Shown: positions 51,766 through 60,888 of the stretch, piece after piece
How positions within the stretch are numbered: the stretch's first letter is position 1
Layout of the letters: the number at the start of each line of letters is the position of its first letter
Assembly: GCA_036261615.1 (NCBI GenBank)
Contig: DATAKK010000055.1
Coordinates: 1 to 64,000, forward strand
Source: JAJYQH01 sp036261615
Lineage (GTDB): Bacteria > Actinomycetota > Actinomycetes > Propionibacteriales > Propionibacteriaceae
Length of the DNA: 64,000 bases
Direction of reading: 5' to 3'
Made by a program: the position numbers and the translations under genes
Notes under the pieces: generated by a model
What the model was told of the DNA's origin: nothing
Seen by the model: the letters and a program-made list of their open reading frames with translations, nothing else
Database searches by the model: none

Positions 51766-54700
51766 CGGACACTCCTCTCCTCGGGGACGCCGACAGCGCG
51801 GCCCGCTTGGGGCTCGCCCCGCTCGGCGCGGCGACCGGCGCGACCAGGACGAGCAGCACGACGAGGACGAGGATCTGGACGACGGCGGAGCCGACGGCCG
51901 GTGCCATCCCCCACTGCACGCCGCCCTGGACGCCGGCCGGCACGGTGAACCGCTGCTGCCAGCCGCCGCCCGCGTCCGCGCGAGGCAGCGAGATCCCGCC
52001 CACCCGGAGTCGCCAGCGGCTGTCGGTCGGTTCGGCGAGCACGAGCGTGCAGTCTCCGGGTGCGGCCGCCACCGTGGCGTCGCCGATCGGGGTGCTCGTG
52101 CCGTTCTGGACCAGGCGCAGCCGGGACACGAGCCCGGTGACGGCGTAGACCGTGGTGGTGCTGTCCTCCGGTGTCGACTGCAGCCCGGGGACGCCGCTCA
52201 GCACCCCGTTGTCGCCGCGCACCCAGACCGCCACGACGCCGGCGTCCGCGAGGCGGGTGGCGAGGGAGTCGACGGGCCGGCCGGAGGCGATGGACACGAC
52301 GAGGTCGCGGAGGTCCTTGCCGGCCTGTCCGCTCAGGACCCCGCCGTATTCGCCGCTGCCCCACTGGGGATGCGTGGCGTCGCTGAGCTGCCAGGTGACC
52401 GGTGAGTCGGTGAGGTCGACGAGCAGCGTGCGCCCGGCCCGGTTCGACTCCTGGAGTTGGGTGACCCACGTGGGCAGCACCGAGGGGGCGCTGCGCGCGG
52501 GACGGTCGCCCACGACCACCCAGCCGGTCGCGATGACGAGCGAGAGGACGCCGGCGAGCGCGACGGTCGCGCGGGTGCCGGCACGGCGGGCGAGGGCGGG
52601 TACGACCGCGTCGGCGTCGCCCGCCGGATCGACCTGCTCGACGGCCCGGACGACGACAAGGCGGTAGCCGAGCGCGAGCAGGATGCCGAGACCGACGGCG
52701 ATGAAGGCGGCCGCGTTGACCCGCAGTCCCCGTCCGTCGATGCTCACGGGGATGCGGGGCAGGAACACCCCGAGCAGCAGCGCCGCGGCGCCGAGGGCGC
52801 CGGTGAGGAGGTCGAGGCGTCCGGCGGCCCGGGCGCCGGTGACGAGCAGGGCGAGCAGTCCGAGCCACAAGGCGATGCCGACGGCGAGGACCAGCCAGGT
52901 CGGCAGCGCCGGAACCCTCGACACGAGGCCCAGCAGCGCCAGCGGGCCGCCCCGCGCGGCGTCGGACGCCGCGAGCGGATCGGGGGTGGTGAGCAACCGC
53001 GCCGGGGCCTGGGCGAGGCGTGGGATCCACCCGGCGACGAACACGAGCGGGGCGCCGAGGGCGGGCAGCGCGGCCCTCCATGTGCTCGGGCGGACGAGGA
53101 GGACGAGCGCGACGGCACCCGCGATGAGCAGCCAACTGACCGGCTGGCTGGAGACCCACAGCAGCCCCAGCAGCCCGACGGCCGCGGGCGCGCGCCAGGC
53201 CGCCGCCCCGGAGAGGTCGGACGCGGCCCAGCGCCACAGGGCGAGCGCCATCCAGGGGGCCGTCGTGACGATGGCCAGCACCCCGACGTCGCCGCGTTGC
53301 ACGATGCCGAGCCATGGCAGCAGCAGCGCCCACACCGACGCCAGGGCCACGATCAGCCATCCCGGCGCCTCGGCGAGTTCGCGGAGCAGGGCGGACGCGC
53401 CGCGGGCGGTGATCACCACGGCGAGGGCGAGCACCAGCCAGATCCACAGTCCCGGATGGCCGACGGCGAGGGTGGAGCCCACGGCGGCGAACCCGAGCCA
53501 CGGTGCGGGCGCCCCCGCGATGCCCGGGGTCGGCCTCCACCACGCGTCCCATACGCCCGAGAAGGACGGTGACGGGAGCAGGTGGGTCGAGACGATGTCG
53601 CCGGCGATCAGCCGGACCGCGGCGACCACGCCGAGCACGGTGAGCAGCGCCCAGACCATGCTCGGACGCCAGATGCTCACCCGGGTGGGAGCCCCGGCGA
53701 AGTCGTCGCCCGTCAGCTCGTCGAGGGAGGTGTCGGAGGCGCGCCAGTCGATGACCCGGGAGCCGATCGAGGCGGCGGCGGCCCCGATCCCGCCCACGAG
53801 CGTCCCGAGGAAGTGCGGGCGCAGCGCCTCGGTGGCGGCGTCCCGCGACCCGTCGCGCTCCCCGGCCAGCTCGCGCACGACCGAACGCGACCGGACGAGA
53901 CGGACCGTGGCCCGCCACTCGGCCAGGGCCCGGCCGGGCGCGCGGCCGATGACGAGACCCACGCCGCGCAGCAGTCCGACGAGCACGAGGCCGACCATCG
54001 CGAGCCGGGGGTGCGGTGACCGGGCCGCCACGAGCCGCATGCCCGACAGCCGGTCGGTCGACTCGGGGTCGGGGTCGCTGACGCCCTCACGGCTGCCGGC
54101 GAGCCCGGCCTGCCGGTGGTGGATCGTGGCACGTGGGGCGGTGACCACCCGGGCCCCGGTGTCGCGGGCGCGCCACGCGAGGTCGACGCCCTCGCGGTGC
54201 TGCAGCCGAGGGTCGAGACCGCCGACCCGGTCGAAGATCTCGGTCCGCACGAGCAGCCCCGCGCTCGCGCCGCCGAGGACGTCGTCGGATTCGAGCTGGT
54301 GCTGGTCGATCTCCCCGGGGTCGGTGCCGGTGAGGCGGCTGCCGGTGAGGGAGACCGTCTGGCCGACCTCCTGCAGCTGGTCGGGGTAGTTGCGCCGCCG
54401 GGGGCGAAGCAGCGCCGGCACGACGACGTCGGGCGACGGCGAGGCGGCGGCCACGATGAGCAGTTGCCCCAGGGCGCTGCGGGTGGGCTCGCAGTCGTCG
54501 TGGAGCAGCCAGAGCCAGCCGTCGGGGGTGTCGAGGGCGCTGCCGTCGGCGGTGCGCACCTCGTCACGGGCGCGGTTCACGGCCTCCGCGAACGACGTCT
54601 CGGCCGGCAGCCGGACGACGCGGTCGACGAGTCCGCCGTGGGCGGCCTGGTCGAGGAGTTCGGGGGTGCGGTCGGTGGATCCGGTGTCGACCGCCAGGGT

Positions 54701-55003
54701 GAGCCCGGGACGGGGATCGAGGCGGGAGAGCGACTGGAGGGTGCGGGGCAGCCAGCCCTCCGCGTTGTGGACGACGACGAGCGCGGCCACGTTGGCGGGG
54801 TCGAGCATCGGTTCGCTGCGGTCCGGTTCCTCGTGCGCCCAGGCCCAGGGGTCGTCGGTGCCCGGCTCGCCGTCGACCGCCTCCGCAGCGTCCCCGGCAC
54901 GCCAGGCGTCAGGGTCGTCGGGGGGGAGCGGCGTCCCGCCGACCGCGGGGGGCTCGGCGCCGGAGCCGACGAGATCCGTCGGGATGGACGGGTCGGACTG
55001 CAC
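51758..55003 (-). CDS. large GT2-domain multi-spanning membrane glycosyltransferase
   Basis: 1081 aa. A cytosolic family 2 glycosyltransferase domain at about 50-330 has VAALVVVHNAEGWLPRTLQSL, AVDTGSTDRTPELL, WLWLLHDDCEPT (DxD-like metal site) and HREGVDLAWRARD (acceptor region). About 10-12 membrane helices follow (roughly 400-830) and an extracytoplasmic C-terminus. Such GT2-membrane fusions with DUF5719 partners occur across actinobacteria near manB, so it probably makes or exports an envelope glycan. Acceptor and donor are not known; GDP-mannose-derived donor is a guess. Confidence 0.85.
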   Translation of the reverse strand: MQSDPSIPTDLVGSGAEPPAVGGTPLPPDDPDAWRAGDAAEAVDGEPGTDDPWAWAHEEPDRSEPMLDPANVAALVVVHNAEGWLPRTLQSLSRLDPRPGLTLAVDTGSTDRTPELLDQAAHGGLVDRVVRLPAETSFAEAVNRARDEVRTADGSALDTPDGWLWLLHDDCEPTRSALGQLLIVAAASPSPDVVVPALLRPRRRNYPDQLQEVGQTVSLTGSRLTGTDPGEIDQHQLESDDVLGGASAGLLVRTEIFDRVGGLDPRLQHREGVDLAWRARDTGARVVTAPRATIHHRQAGLAGSREGVSDPDPESTDRLSGMRLVAARSPHPRLAMVGLVLVGLLRGVGLVIGRAPGRALAEWRATVRLVRSRSVVRELAGERDGSRDAATEALRPHFLGTLVGGIGAAAASIGSRVIDWRASDTSLDELTGDDFAGAPTRVSIWRPSMVWALLTVLGVVAAVRLIAGDIVSTHLLPSPSFSGVWDAWWRPTPGIAGAPAPWLGFAAVGSTLAVGHPGLWIWLVLALAVVITARGASALLRELAEAPGWLIVALASVWALLLPWLGIVQRGDVGVLAIVTTAPWMALALWRWAASDLSGAAAWRAPAAVGLLGLLWVSSQPVSWLLIAGAVALVLLVRPSTWRAALPALGAPLVFVAGWIPRLAQAPARLLTTPDPLAASDAARGGPLALLGLVSRVPALPTWLVLAVGIALWLGLLALLVTGARAAGRLDLLTGALGAAALLLGVFLPRIPVSIDGRGLRVNAAAFIAVGLGILLALGYRLVVVRAVEQVDPAGDADAVVPALARRAGTRATVALAGVLSLVIATGWVVVGDRPARSAPSVLPTWVTQLQESNRAGRTLLVDLTDSPVTWQLSDATHPQWGSGEYGGVLSGQAGKDLRDLVVSIASGRPVDSLATRLADAGVVAVWVRGDNGVLSGVPGLQSTPEDSTTTVYAVTGLVSRLRLVQNGTSTPIGDATVAAAPGDCTLVLAEPTDSRWRLRVGGISLPRADAGGGWQQRFTVPAGVQGGVQWGMAPAVGSAVVQILVLVVLLVLVAPVAAPSGASPKRAALSASPRRGVSGG

Positions 55004-55115
55004 GCAGATCCACCTTCCGTCGATGGGTGTCGGGGCGTCACCAAGCTACCCGACCGCGCTCACCTTCGTCGCATCCCCGTAGCCGCGACGCCGTGAGCAC
55101 CCCTGCCGTGGAGCG

Positions 55116-55376
55116 TCAGGCTCGACGGCGCAGCTTGCGCCGCTCGCGTTCGCTGAGGCCGCCCCAGATGCCGAAGCGCTCGTCGTTGGCCAGGGCGTAC
55201 TCGAGGCACTCCTGGCGCACCTCGCAGTTCTGGCACACCTTTTTGGCCTCGCGAGTCGAACCGCCCTTCTCGGGGAAGAACGCCTCGGGGTCGGTCTGCG
55301 CGCACAGGGCGCGCTCCTGCCACCCCAGGACGCCCTCGTCGAGGAGGCTGGTTTCGATGGCTAGCAGTGGCGACAT
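55116..55376 (-). CDS. WhiB-family iron-sulfur transcriptional regulator
   Basis: 86 aa. Four cysteines (LCAQ ... VCQNCEVRQECLEYA) form the 4Fe-4S site, followed by the FGIWGGLSERERRKLRRRA turn and basic tail of WhiB proteins. Its place between the GT2/DUF5719 genes and manC matches WhiB2/WhmD, the septation regulator next to manB in mycobacteria. ATG 55376 has AAAGGGACGG upstream; an ATG at 55415 would lack the conserved start. Confidence 0.92.
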   Translation of the reverse strand: MSPLLAIETSLLDEGVLGWQERALCAQTDPEAFFPEKGGSTREAKKVCQNCEVRQECLEYALANDERFGIWGGLSERERRKLRRRA

Positions 55377-55577
55377 GCCGTCCCTTTCGACCCTCGACCC
55401 CGGCCCCGCGCACACGTGCGGGGCCCCGGCGTCGGTGCCGCACCCGGGGAGGTGCGGAACTGGTCGATCCGGGTTGTCAATCCCGACACACCGACGCTCG
55501 TGCCCCCAAATTACATGGATGTCATTGGGTCACGTCAAGCCGTTGGGGCGAACTGGTGACCGTCTGGTGCACAAAGT

Positions 55578-56285
55578 TCACGACGGCTCCCCGGACGGCT
55601 CCGCGGAAGGGGCGTCGGGCTCCTCCGAGGCCCTCGCGGGACGCCAGTCGGGGGCACGTCGTGGCCCCTGCTGCGGGGCCGCTGGAACGATCCCCGCGGC
55701 TCCGGTGGCCGCGTCGCCGGCCCGGCGCCACACCGTGCCGGCCGTCGGATCGGGGTTCCAGACCGCGGGGACGGGAACCGGCGGCGCGGCCTGCTCGCCC
55801 GGCTCCCCCGGTGCCGCCTGCGGCTCCTCGTGGGCGGCGGCGCGGGTCGCCGCCGGGGACGCCGCGATCGTGCGGGCCGCCGCCGCCAGGGCGACCACGG
55901 CGGCGGCCTCCACGAGCAGCCGGGCGACCAGCCCGGCGACGACGGGGGCGAGCACCACCGTCGACGGGCGGATGGCGAGGAGGACGACCAGCCGGGTGAG
56001 ATCACCGAGTGCAGCCACGCCGACAAGGGCCGTGGCGATCCGGGACGCCGCCCGACCCCCGGGCGTGCTCGGCGCGACGAGGCAGGCGATCCCGGCGGCA
56101 AGCAGCAGTGCGACCACGGCGATCTGGAGCGGGTCGGCGTCCGCGGAGGCCAGTGCGGTGGCGAGCGGCACGTGGGCGACGCTCACCGCGTGGAGCACCG
56201 CCAGCACCGCCCGGACCATCTGGGCGAGCGCCGCCACGGTGAGAATCCACCCGACCGGCCCTCGCCAGTTCTGCCACGTCGCCAT
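55578..56285 (-). CDS. unrecognised membrane protein
   Basis: 235 aa, not assigned to a family. Four to five hydrophobic segments occupy residues about 10-145, including WILTVAALAQMVRAVLAVLHAV and STVVLAPVVAGLVARLLVEAAAVVAL; the last 85 residues are Pro/Ala/Glu-rich and cytosolic-looking. It sits between whiB and manC. In mycobacteria this position holds fbiA/fbiB, which are absent here. Confidence 0.7.
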   Translation of the reverse strand: MATWQNWRGPVGWILTVAALAQMVRAVLAVLHAVSVAHVPLATALASADADPLQIAVVALLLAAGIACLVAPSTPGGRAASRIATALVGVAALGDLTRLVVLLAIRPSTVVLAPVVAGLVARLLVEAAAVVALAAAARTIAASPAATRAAAHEEPQAAPGEPGEQAAPPVPVPAVWNPDPTAGTVWRRAGDAATGAAGIVPAAPQQGPRRAPDWRPARASEEPDAPSAEPSGEPS

Positions 56286-56309
56286 AGCCCCCGCCTCCGT
56301 CGACGCAGT

Positions 56310-57389
56310 TCAGCCTAGTTCGGGTGCGACCTCGTCGATCACGGCGTTCACGAGATCCTTGACGTCCTGCGATCGGGACAACGGAATGACCAGGGTCGCG
56401 TCGGGTGTCGCCACCACGGCGAGGTCGTCGACCCCGGCGACGGCCAGCACCGACGAATCGCCCCGCGTGTTGATGAGCAGGTTGCCCCGGGCGTCGCGGG
56501 AGACCACGGACCCGAGCACCCGGTTGCCGTGGGCGGCGGCCGGGAGGTTGTCGAACAGCGCCTGGAAGCCGCCGAGATCGACCCACTGGATCGGCAGGGG
56601 CACGGCCACGACGTGTGCACCGGTGTCACCCCGGGAGGCCGGCTCCATGATGGCGTAGTCGACCGAGATCTTCTCCAGCGCCGGGTAGATCAGGTCGAGC
56701 CGGTCGGGGTGCGCGGCGAGTTCGTCGATGAGGGCGGAGGTGGCCGGACGGAGCGCGGCGAGCTGGTCGAGCAGGGTGCGGCCGCGCCACACGAACATGC
56801 CGGAGTTCCACCAGTACTCGCCGGAGGCGAGGTACTCGCGGGCGACCTCGAGAGCGGGCTTCTCCCGGAACTCGGCCACCTCGCTGCAGCCGGGGAACCC
56901 GGCGAGGTCGGCGCCGCGGTGCAGGTAGCCGTACCCGGTGTGCGGACTGTCGGGCACGACACCGAACGTCACGAGGGCCGTCGCGTCGCTCTCGGCGATC
57001 CGGAAGGCCTGGTCGAGCGCGCCGGCGAAGGCCTCCACGGGGGTGATGATCTGGTCGGCGCTGAGCACCGCGACGACCGCTTCCGGGTCGCGGGCCGCGA
57101 TCACGGCGGTGCTCCAGGCGACCGCGTTGAGCGAGTCGCGGCCGACCGGCTCCCCGAGAATGTTGGACGCCGGCAGCTCCGGCAACTGCTGGGCGACGAC
57201 GTCGGCGTAGGCGGCCCCGGTGCACACGAGGACGTGGTCGGCCGGGACGGCGTCCGCCACCCGCTCGTAGGCGAGCCGGAGCAGGCTCCGGCCGCCGATG
57301 AGCCGGAGCAACTGCTTCGGCTGCCCTTGCCGGGAGAGGGGCCACAGCCGGGTGCCCGACCCGCCGGCCAGGATCGCCACGTAACGCAT
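56310..57389 (-). CDS. manC: mannose-1-phosphate guanylyltransferase
   Basis: 359 aa, making GDP-mannose from mannose-1-P and GTP. Nucleotide-binding AILAGGSGTRLWPLSRQGQPKQLLRLIGGRSLLRLAYERV, YGYLHRG, EFREKP, and YWWNSGMFVWRGRTLLDQL signatures are clear. Length matches the Rv3264c-type monofunctional enzyme. With ManB (47.8 kb) it gives the mannosyl donor route, although no phosphomannose isomerase is visible in the window. Confidence 0.96.
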   Translation of the reverse strand: MRYVAILAGGSGTRLWPLSRQGQPKQLLRLIGGRSLLRLAYERVADAVPADHVLVCTGAAYADVVAQQLPELPASNILGEPVGRDSLNAVAWSTAVIAARDPEAVVAVLSADQIITPVEAFAGALDQAFRIAESDATALVTFGVVPDSPHTGYGYLHRGADLAGFPGCSEVAEFREKPALEVAREYLASGEYWWNSGMFVWRGRTLLDQLAALRPATSALIDELAAHPDRLDLIYPALEKISVDYAIMEPASRGDTGAHVVAVPLPIQWVDLGGFQALFDNLPAAAHGNRVLGSVVSRDARGNLLINTRGDSSVLAVAGVDDLAVVATPDATLVIPLSRSQDVKDLVNAVIDEVAPELG

Positions 57390-57554
57390 GCGCCGAGCCT
57401 AGCGGCGCTTCTCCGGCGGCCGGCCGCACCGTGCTCGAAGCACGAAATGCTTGCCAGGTGGTATGTCGGTGGCACTCGGGCGCCGTTAGCATGGCCCGAT
57501 GATGTGCTGGTCGCGGTGGCGGAGACCGTTGGTGCAGACGATCGGCCGCTCCCG

Positions 57555-58280
57555 ATGACGCGCGCACTGAGCCGGGCCCTCGAGAACCGGGTGCGGTCCG
57601 ACGGATCCCGTCCCCTCGTCACGTGGTACGACCTCGGGCAGGGGCAGCGCACCGAGTTGTCGGCGCGCACCTTCGCCAACTGGGTCGACAAGACCGTCAA
57701 TCTCATGTCGTCGGTCGGGCTGGTCGAGCGCCCGCAGGTCGGGCTCCCCCTGCTGCTGGCCCACCCCGGCCACTGGGTGGGGCTGGTCTGGACGATGGCC
57801 GTGTGGCAGATCGGCGGCCAGGTGCAGGCCGAGCCGCGCGAGACCCTGGACGCCGTCGACCTCGCCGTCGTCGGGCCGGAGAACACCCACCCGGTGCCCG
57901 GGGTCGAGACGGTCGCGTGCTCGCTGCATCCGCTCGGGCTCGGCTTCCCGACCCCCCGGCGCGCGGTGATCGACTACGCCGAGGTCACCGGCCACCCAGA
58001 CGGCCACTGGGCGTTCCCGGCGCAGGACACCTCGATCGCCTTCACCAGCAACCGCACCCTGCTCACCGCCGGCGAGATCGACCACGTGGCCGGCTCGTCC
58101 GAGCGGCGGGCGCTGCGGGTGACGGCGTCCGACGACCCCTGGCAGGTTCTCGCCGAGGCACTCGTGGCCCCGATCCTCGGGGGCGGGTCGATCGTCGTGG
58201 TGAGCGGGGACACCGGCGACGGTGTCGAGCGCGTGCTGAGCAGCGAGAACGCGGTGCTCATCGCTCCTGGTCGCGACTGA
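57555..58280 (+). CDS. TIGR03089-family protein (AMP-ligase-like, actinobacterial)
   Basis: 241 aa. RPLVTWYDLGQGQRTELSARTFANWVDKTVNLM and the later ALLGGGSIVVVSGD-type ending match TIGR03089, which resembles the N-terminal part of AMP-dependent synthetases but lacks the ATP-binding P-loop, so its activity is unknown. ATG 57555 fits the conserved N-terminus (MTRALSRALE). A GTG at 57504 is in frame, and a -10 TAGCAT (57487-57492) would start mRNA near 57499, where an overlapping 19-codon ORF (57499-57558) begins. The 3' end overlaps the convergent GT2 by 23 nt. Confidence 0.85.
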   Translation: MTRALSRALENRVRSDGSRPLVTWYDLGQGQRTELSARTFANWVDKTVNLMSSVGLVERPQVGLPLLLAHPGHWVGLVWTMAVWQIGGQVQAEPRETLDAVDLAVVGPENTHPVPGVETVACSLHPLGLGFPTPRRAVIDYAEVTGHPDGHWAFPAQDTSIAFTSNRTLLTAGEIDHVAGSSERRALRVTASDDPWQVLAEALVAPILGGGSIVVVSGDTGDGVERVLSSENAVLIAPGRD

Positions 58281-59316
58281 GCCCCTGCGATCCCGGGCGC
58301 ACCCGCGGGCCGCGGAGGTGCGCGGGCAGCCCCATGAGGAACCCCGAGCCCCAGCTGAAGTGCATGATCGCGAGCACCAGCGGCAGGCGGGCGCGCACGC
58401 CGGAGGGCAGTTCGCGCCGCATCCCCAGCGCCGTGGCGGTTACTGCCACCGCGTAGACGGCCGGCACCGCCCACCCGAGCGCCAGCGACCGGCGTCCGGT
58501 GAGGCTGCCGACCGCCCCCGTCAGCACTGCCGCGGTCGTCAGCGCCACCGCCACCGGCGGCGCCAGGTAGCGGGGGCTGGCGGTGTCCGGACGCCGTCGC
58601 ACCACCTCCCGGCGCCACTGGCCGGTGGCGAAGAACTGCCGAGCGAGGGCACCGGACGTCGAGCGCGGCCGGTAGGTCACCCGCAGGTCGGGGGTGAACC
58701 ACACCGTCTCGCCGGCCTCGCGCAGCCGCAGGTTGAGGTCCCAGTCCTGCGCCCGCCGCATGGTCGGGTCGAACCCGCCGACGCGGTCGAGGGCGTCTCG
58801 GCGGAAGACCCCGAGGAACACGGTCTGGGCCGGGCCCTCGGGAGTCTCCTCGAGGTGGAAGCCACCGCCGCCGAGCCCGATCCGGGACGTGTAGGCGACC
58901 GCCACCGCCTGTTCGAACGGGGTGCGCCCCTCGGCCACCATCAGGCCGCCGACGTTGGCGGCACCCGTGCGCCGGAGCACCTCGACGGCCGTCGAGATGT
59001 AGCCCAGCGGCAGTTCCCCGTGGGCGTCGACCCGCACGATGATGTCGTGGCTGCTCGCCGCGATCGCCAGGTTGAGCCCCTCGGGGGTGGTGCCGCTCGG
59101 GTTGTCGATGACGCGCACCCGCGGGTCGCGACGGGCCAGGTCGTCGGCGATCTCGTGGGTGCGGTCGCTCGAGGGTCCGACGGCGAGCACCAGTTCGATG
59201 GGTCCGGGGTAGTCCTGGCCGAGCACTCCCCACACCGAGGCGGCGAGATGCTCCTCCTCGTTGAGCACGGGCATCACGACGCTCACCGGTTCGGGCGTTG
59301 GCGACATGGCGCCCAT
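58258..59316 (-). CDS. GT2-family glycosyltransferase with C-terminal membrane helices
   Basis: 352 aa. VSVVMPVLNEEEHLAASVWGVLGQDYPGPIELVLAVGPSSDRTHEI is the nucleotide-binding start; RVDAHGELPLGYIS gives the DxD-like motif and MRRAQDWDLNLRLREAG the acceptor site. It resembles ExoA-type polysaccharide synthases. About four hydrophobic segments lie at 250-330. ATG 59316 has AGGGTGAAGA upstream; ATG 59307 is an alternative. Divergent from the LCP gene with a structured intergenic region between. Confidence 0.9.
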   Translation of the reverse strand: MGAMSPTPEPVSVVMPVLNEEEHLAASVWGVLGQDYPGPIELVLAVGPSSDRTHEIADDLARRDPRVRVIDNPSGTTPEGLNLAIAASSHDIIVRVDAHGELPLGYISTAVEVLRRTGAANVGGLMVAEGRTPFEQAVAVAYTSRIGLGGGGFHLEETPEGPAQTVFLGVFRRDALDRVGGFDPTMRRAQDWDLNLRLREAGETVWFTPDLRVTYRPRSTSGALARQFFATGQWRREVVRRRPDTASPRYLAPPVAVALTTAAVLTGAVGSLTGRRSLALGWAVPAVYAVAVTATALGMRRELPSGVRARLPLVLAIMHFSWGSGFLMGLPAHLRGPRVRPGSQGLSRDQER

Positions 59317-59359
59317 TCTTCACCCTGACGCCGTGCCGCTCCCGCACCCCCGGTCCCGG

Positions 59360-59444
59360 GGCGTACGACCTGACCGCCGCGGCGTACGGCCTGACTGATT
59401 CACGCCCACATCTCGCACGCCGCCAGTCATCTCGTACGCCGCGG
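59360..59444. repeat. Four-unit inverted array between GT2 and LCP genes
   Basis: Two direct units GGCGTACGACCTGAC (59360-59374) and GGCGTACGGCCTGAC (59381-59395) face two inverted units ending near 59425 and 59444 (CTCGCACGCCGC, CTCGTACGCCGCGG). The outer arms 59377-59395 and 59426-59444 pair 16 of 19 bases. The array lies in the divergent promoter region, 44 nt from one gene and 88 nt from the other. It may be an operator for an unknown regulator. Confidence 0.55.
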
Positions 59445-59532
59445 AAACCCGTCGGGGCGGGGGCGACGCGCGGCATCCGGTCCCACTTCGGGTTCAGCGG
59501 GTGCCACGGGTTCCTCGGTTACGGTTGACCCC

Positions 59533-60861
59533 ATGCCGGAACGCGACGCGGCCCAACGCAAGGCCGACCTCGAGTGGCTCTACCGCAACGAGCCGAGCGC
59601 TGACGACCGCACCCGGGCCATGGACGAGGCCGAGGCGGCGGAACTGCTGAGGCGCGCCGCCGCGCGCCCGCGGAACCACGCCGCGAGCGCCGGGCGGCCG
59701 AGCAGTGCCGCCGCGGCGGCCGCGCGGCCGAGCAGCCTCGCCCCGTCCGCGGCCTCCTCGGCGTCCACGCCCCCGAGGCCCGCGGGGAGGGCGTGGGACG
59801 TGCCGTCGTCGCGCCGCACTCCCCCGCCCCCTCCGCCGGTGACGCCACCCCCCGCGTCGAGGCCAACTCCAGGTCCGAGGGGACGCCGCAAGCGCCCGAC
59901 CCCCCGGACGATCGCGAAGCGGGTGCTCATCGCCGTCGCCGCGGTGCTCGTCGTCGCGGTCGCCTGGCTCGCCGGCGTCCCTGCCTACGCGTGGTCGAGC
60001 ATGACCCAGGTCAACGCCTTCCCCACCGGGTCGCGGCCGCCGTCGCAGCCCGGCACGGCGATCCTGCTGGTGGGGTCGGACGCCCGCCAGGGCCTCAGCG
60101 CCGCCGAACGCAAGAAGTTGGGAACCGGCTGGGACCTCGGTGCCCGCACCGACACGATGATGATCATGTACGTGCCGCCGAGCGGTGGCTCGGTGCTGCT
60201 CAGCCTGCCCCGCGACTCCTACGTCGCCATCCCAGGTCACGGGCACAACAAGCTCAACGCCGCCTTCTCCATCGGCGGCCCGACCCTGCTCATGCGCACG
60301 ATCGAGCAGGACACCGGGATCCGGATCGACGGCTACCTCGAGATCGGCATGGGCGGCTTCGCCGACGTCATCGACTCGATCGGCGGCATCCGGATGTGCC
60401 TCCCCCAGCCGATGAAGGACAAGGACTCGCACACCAACCTCCCGGCCGGCTGCCAGGTGCTCAACGGAACGAACGCGCTGGGCTACGTCCGGATGCGCAA
60501 GGCCGACCCCCTCGGCGACCTCGGCCGGGTGAAGCGCCAGCGGGCGATGATCGCGGCGGTGGCCAAGAAGGCCGAGTCCCCGGCCATGCTCCTCAACCCG
60601 GTGAAGTACTGGGACTTCGCGATGGCCGCCCGCAACTCGCTGCGCCGCGACGGCATCGGGCTGTTCGCGCTCCCCGGCGTCGCCCGGGGCTTCCTCGACA
60701 TGGCCGGCGGGAAGGGCATGCAGCTCACCGTCCCCGTGTCGAACCCGAACGCGATGACCCCCGCCGGGTCGTCGGTGCTGTGGGACGACACCCGGGCCAA
60801 GGAACTGTTCACCGCGATCACCAAGGGCGACACCGCGCACCTCAAGAAGTTCGCCAAGTAG
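59533..60861 (+). CDS. LytR-CpsA-Psr (LCP) family cell-wall ligase
   Basis: 442 aa. A cytosolic Ala/Pro/Arg-rich N-terminus (to about 130) precedes one helix (VLIAVAAVLVVAVAWLAG) and the LCP domain: ILLVGSDARQGLSAAER, TDTMMIMYVPPSGGSVLLSLPRDSYVAI, LNAAFSIGGPTLLMRTIEQDTGI, GYVRMRKADPLGDLGRVKRQRAMI. It attaches teichoic or arabinogalactan-like polymers to peptidoglycan. Second LCP in the window, corresponding to CpsA/Rv3267 in position. Confidence 0.94.
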   Translation: MPERDAAQRKADLEWLYRNEPSADDRTRAMDEAEAAELLRRAAARPRNHAASAGRPSSAAAAAARPSSLAPSAASSASTPPRPAGRAWDVPSSRRTPPPPPPVTPPPASRPTPGPRGRRKRPTPRTIAKRVLIAVAAVLVVAVAWLAGVPAYAWSSMTQVNAFPTGSRPPSQPGTAILLVGSDARQGLSAAERKKLGTGWDLGARTDTMMIMYVPPSGGSVLLSLPRDSYVAIPGHGHNKLNAAFSIGGPTLLMRTIEQDTGIRIDGYLEIGMGGFADVIDSIGGIRMCLPQPMKDKDSHTNLPAGCQVLNGTNALGYVRMRKADPLGDLGRVKRQRAMIAAVAKKAESPAMLLNPVKYWDFAMAARNSLRRDGIGLFALPGVARGFLDMAGGKGMQLTVPVSNPNAMTPAGSSVLWDDTRAKELFTAITKGDTAHLKKFAK

Positions 60862-60878
60862 CGGCGCCGGGACGCCGC
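60861..60878. terminator. Terminator hairpin between convergent LCP and purE
   Basis: GCGGCG (60861-60866) pairs with CGCCGC (60873-60878) around CCGGGA. It starts on the last base of the LCP stop codon, and again contains GGGACGCC. Confidence 0.55.
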
Positions 60879-60888
60879 ACCGCCCCGG

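Noticed and set aside
59317..59532. CRISPR-like array in the GT2-LCP gap
   Set aside because: Units are only 14-15 nt, inverted in two orientations, with no regular spacers and no cas genes. Reported instead as an inverted array.
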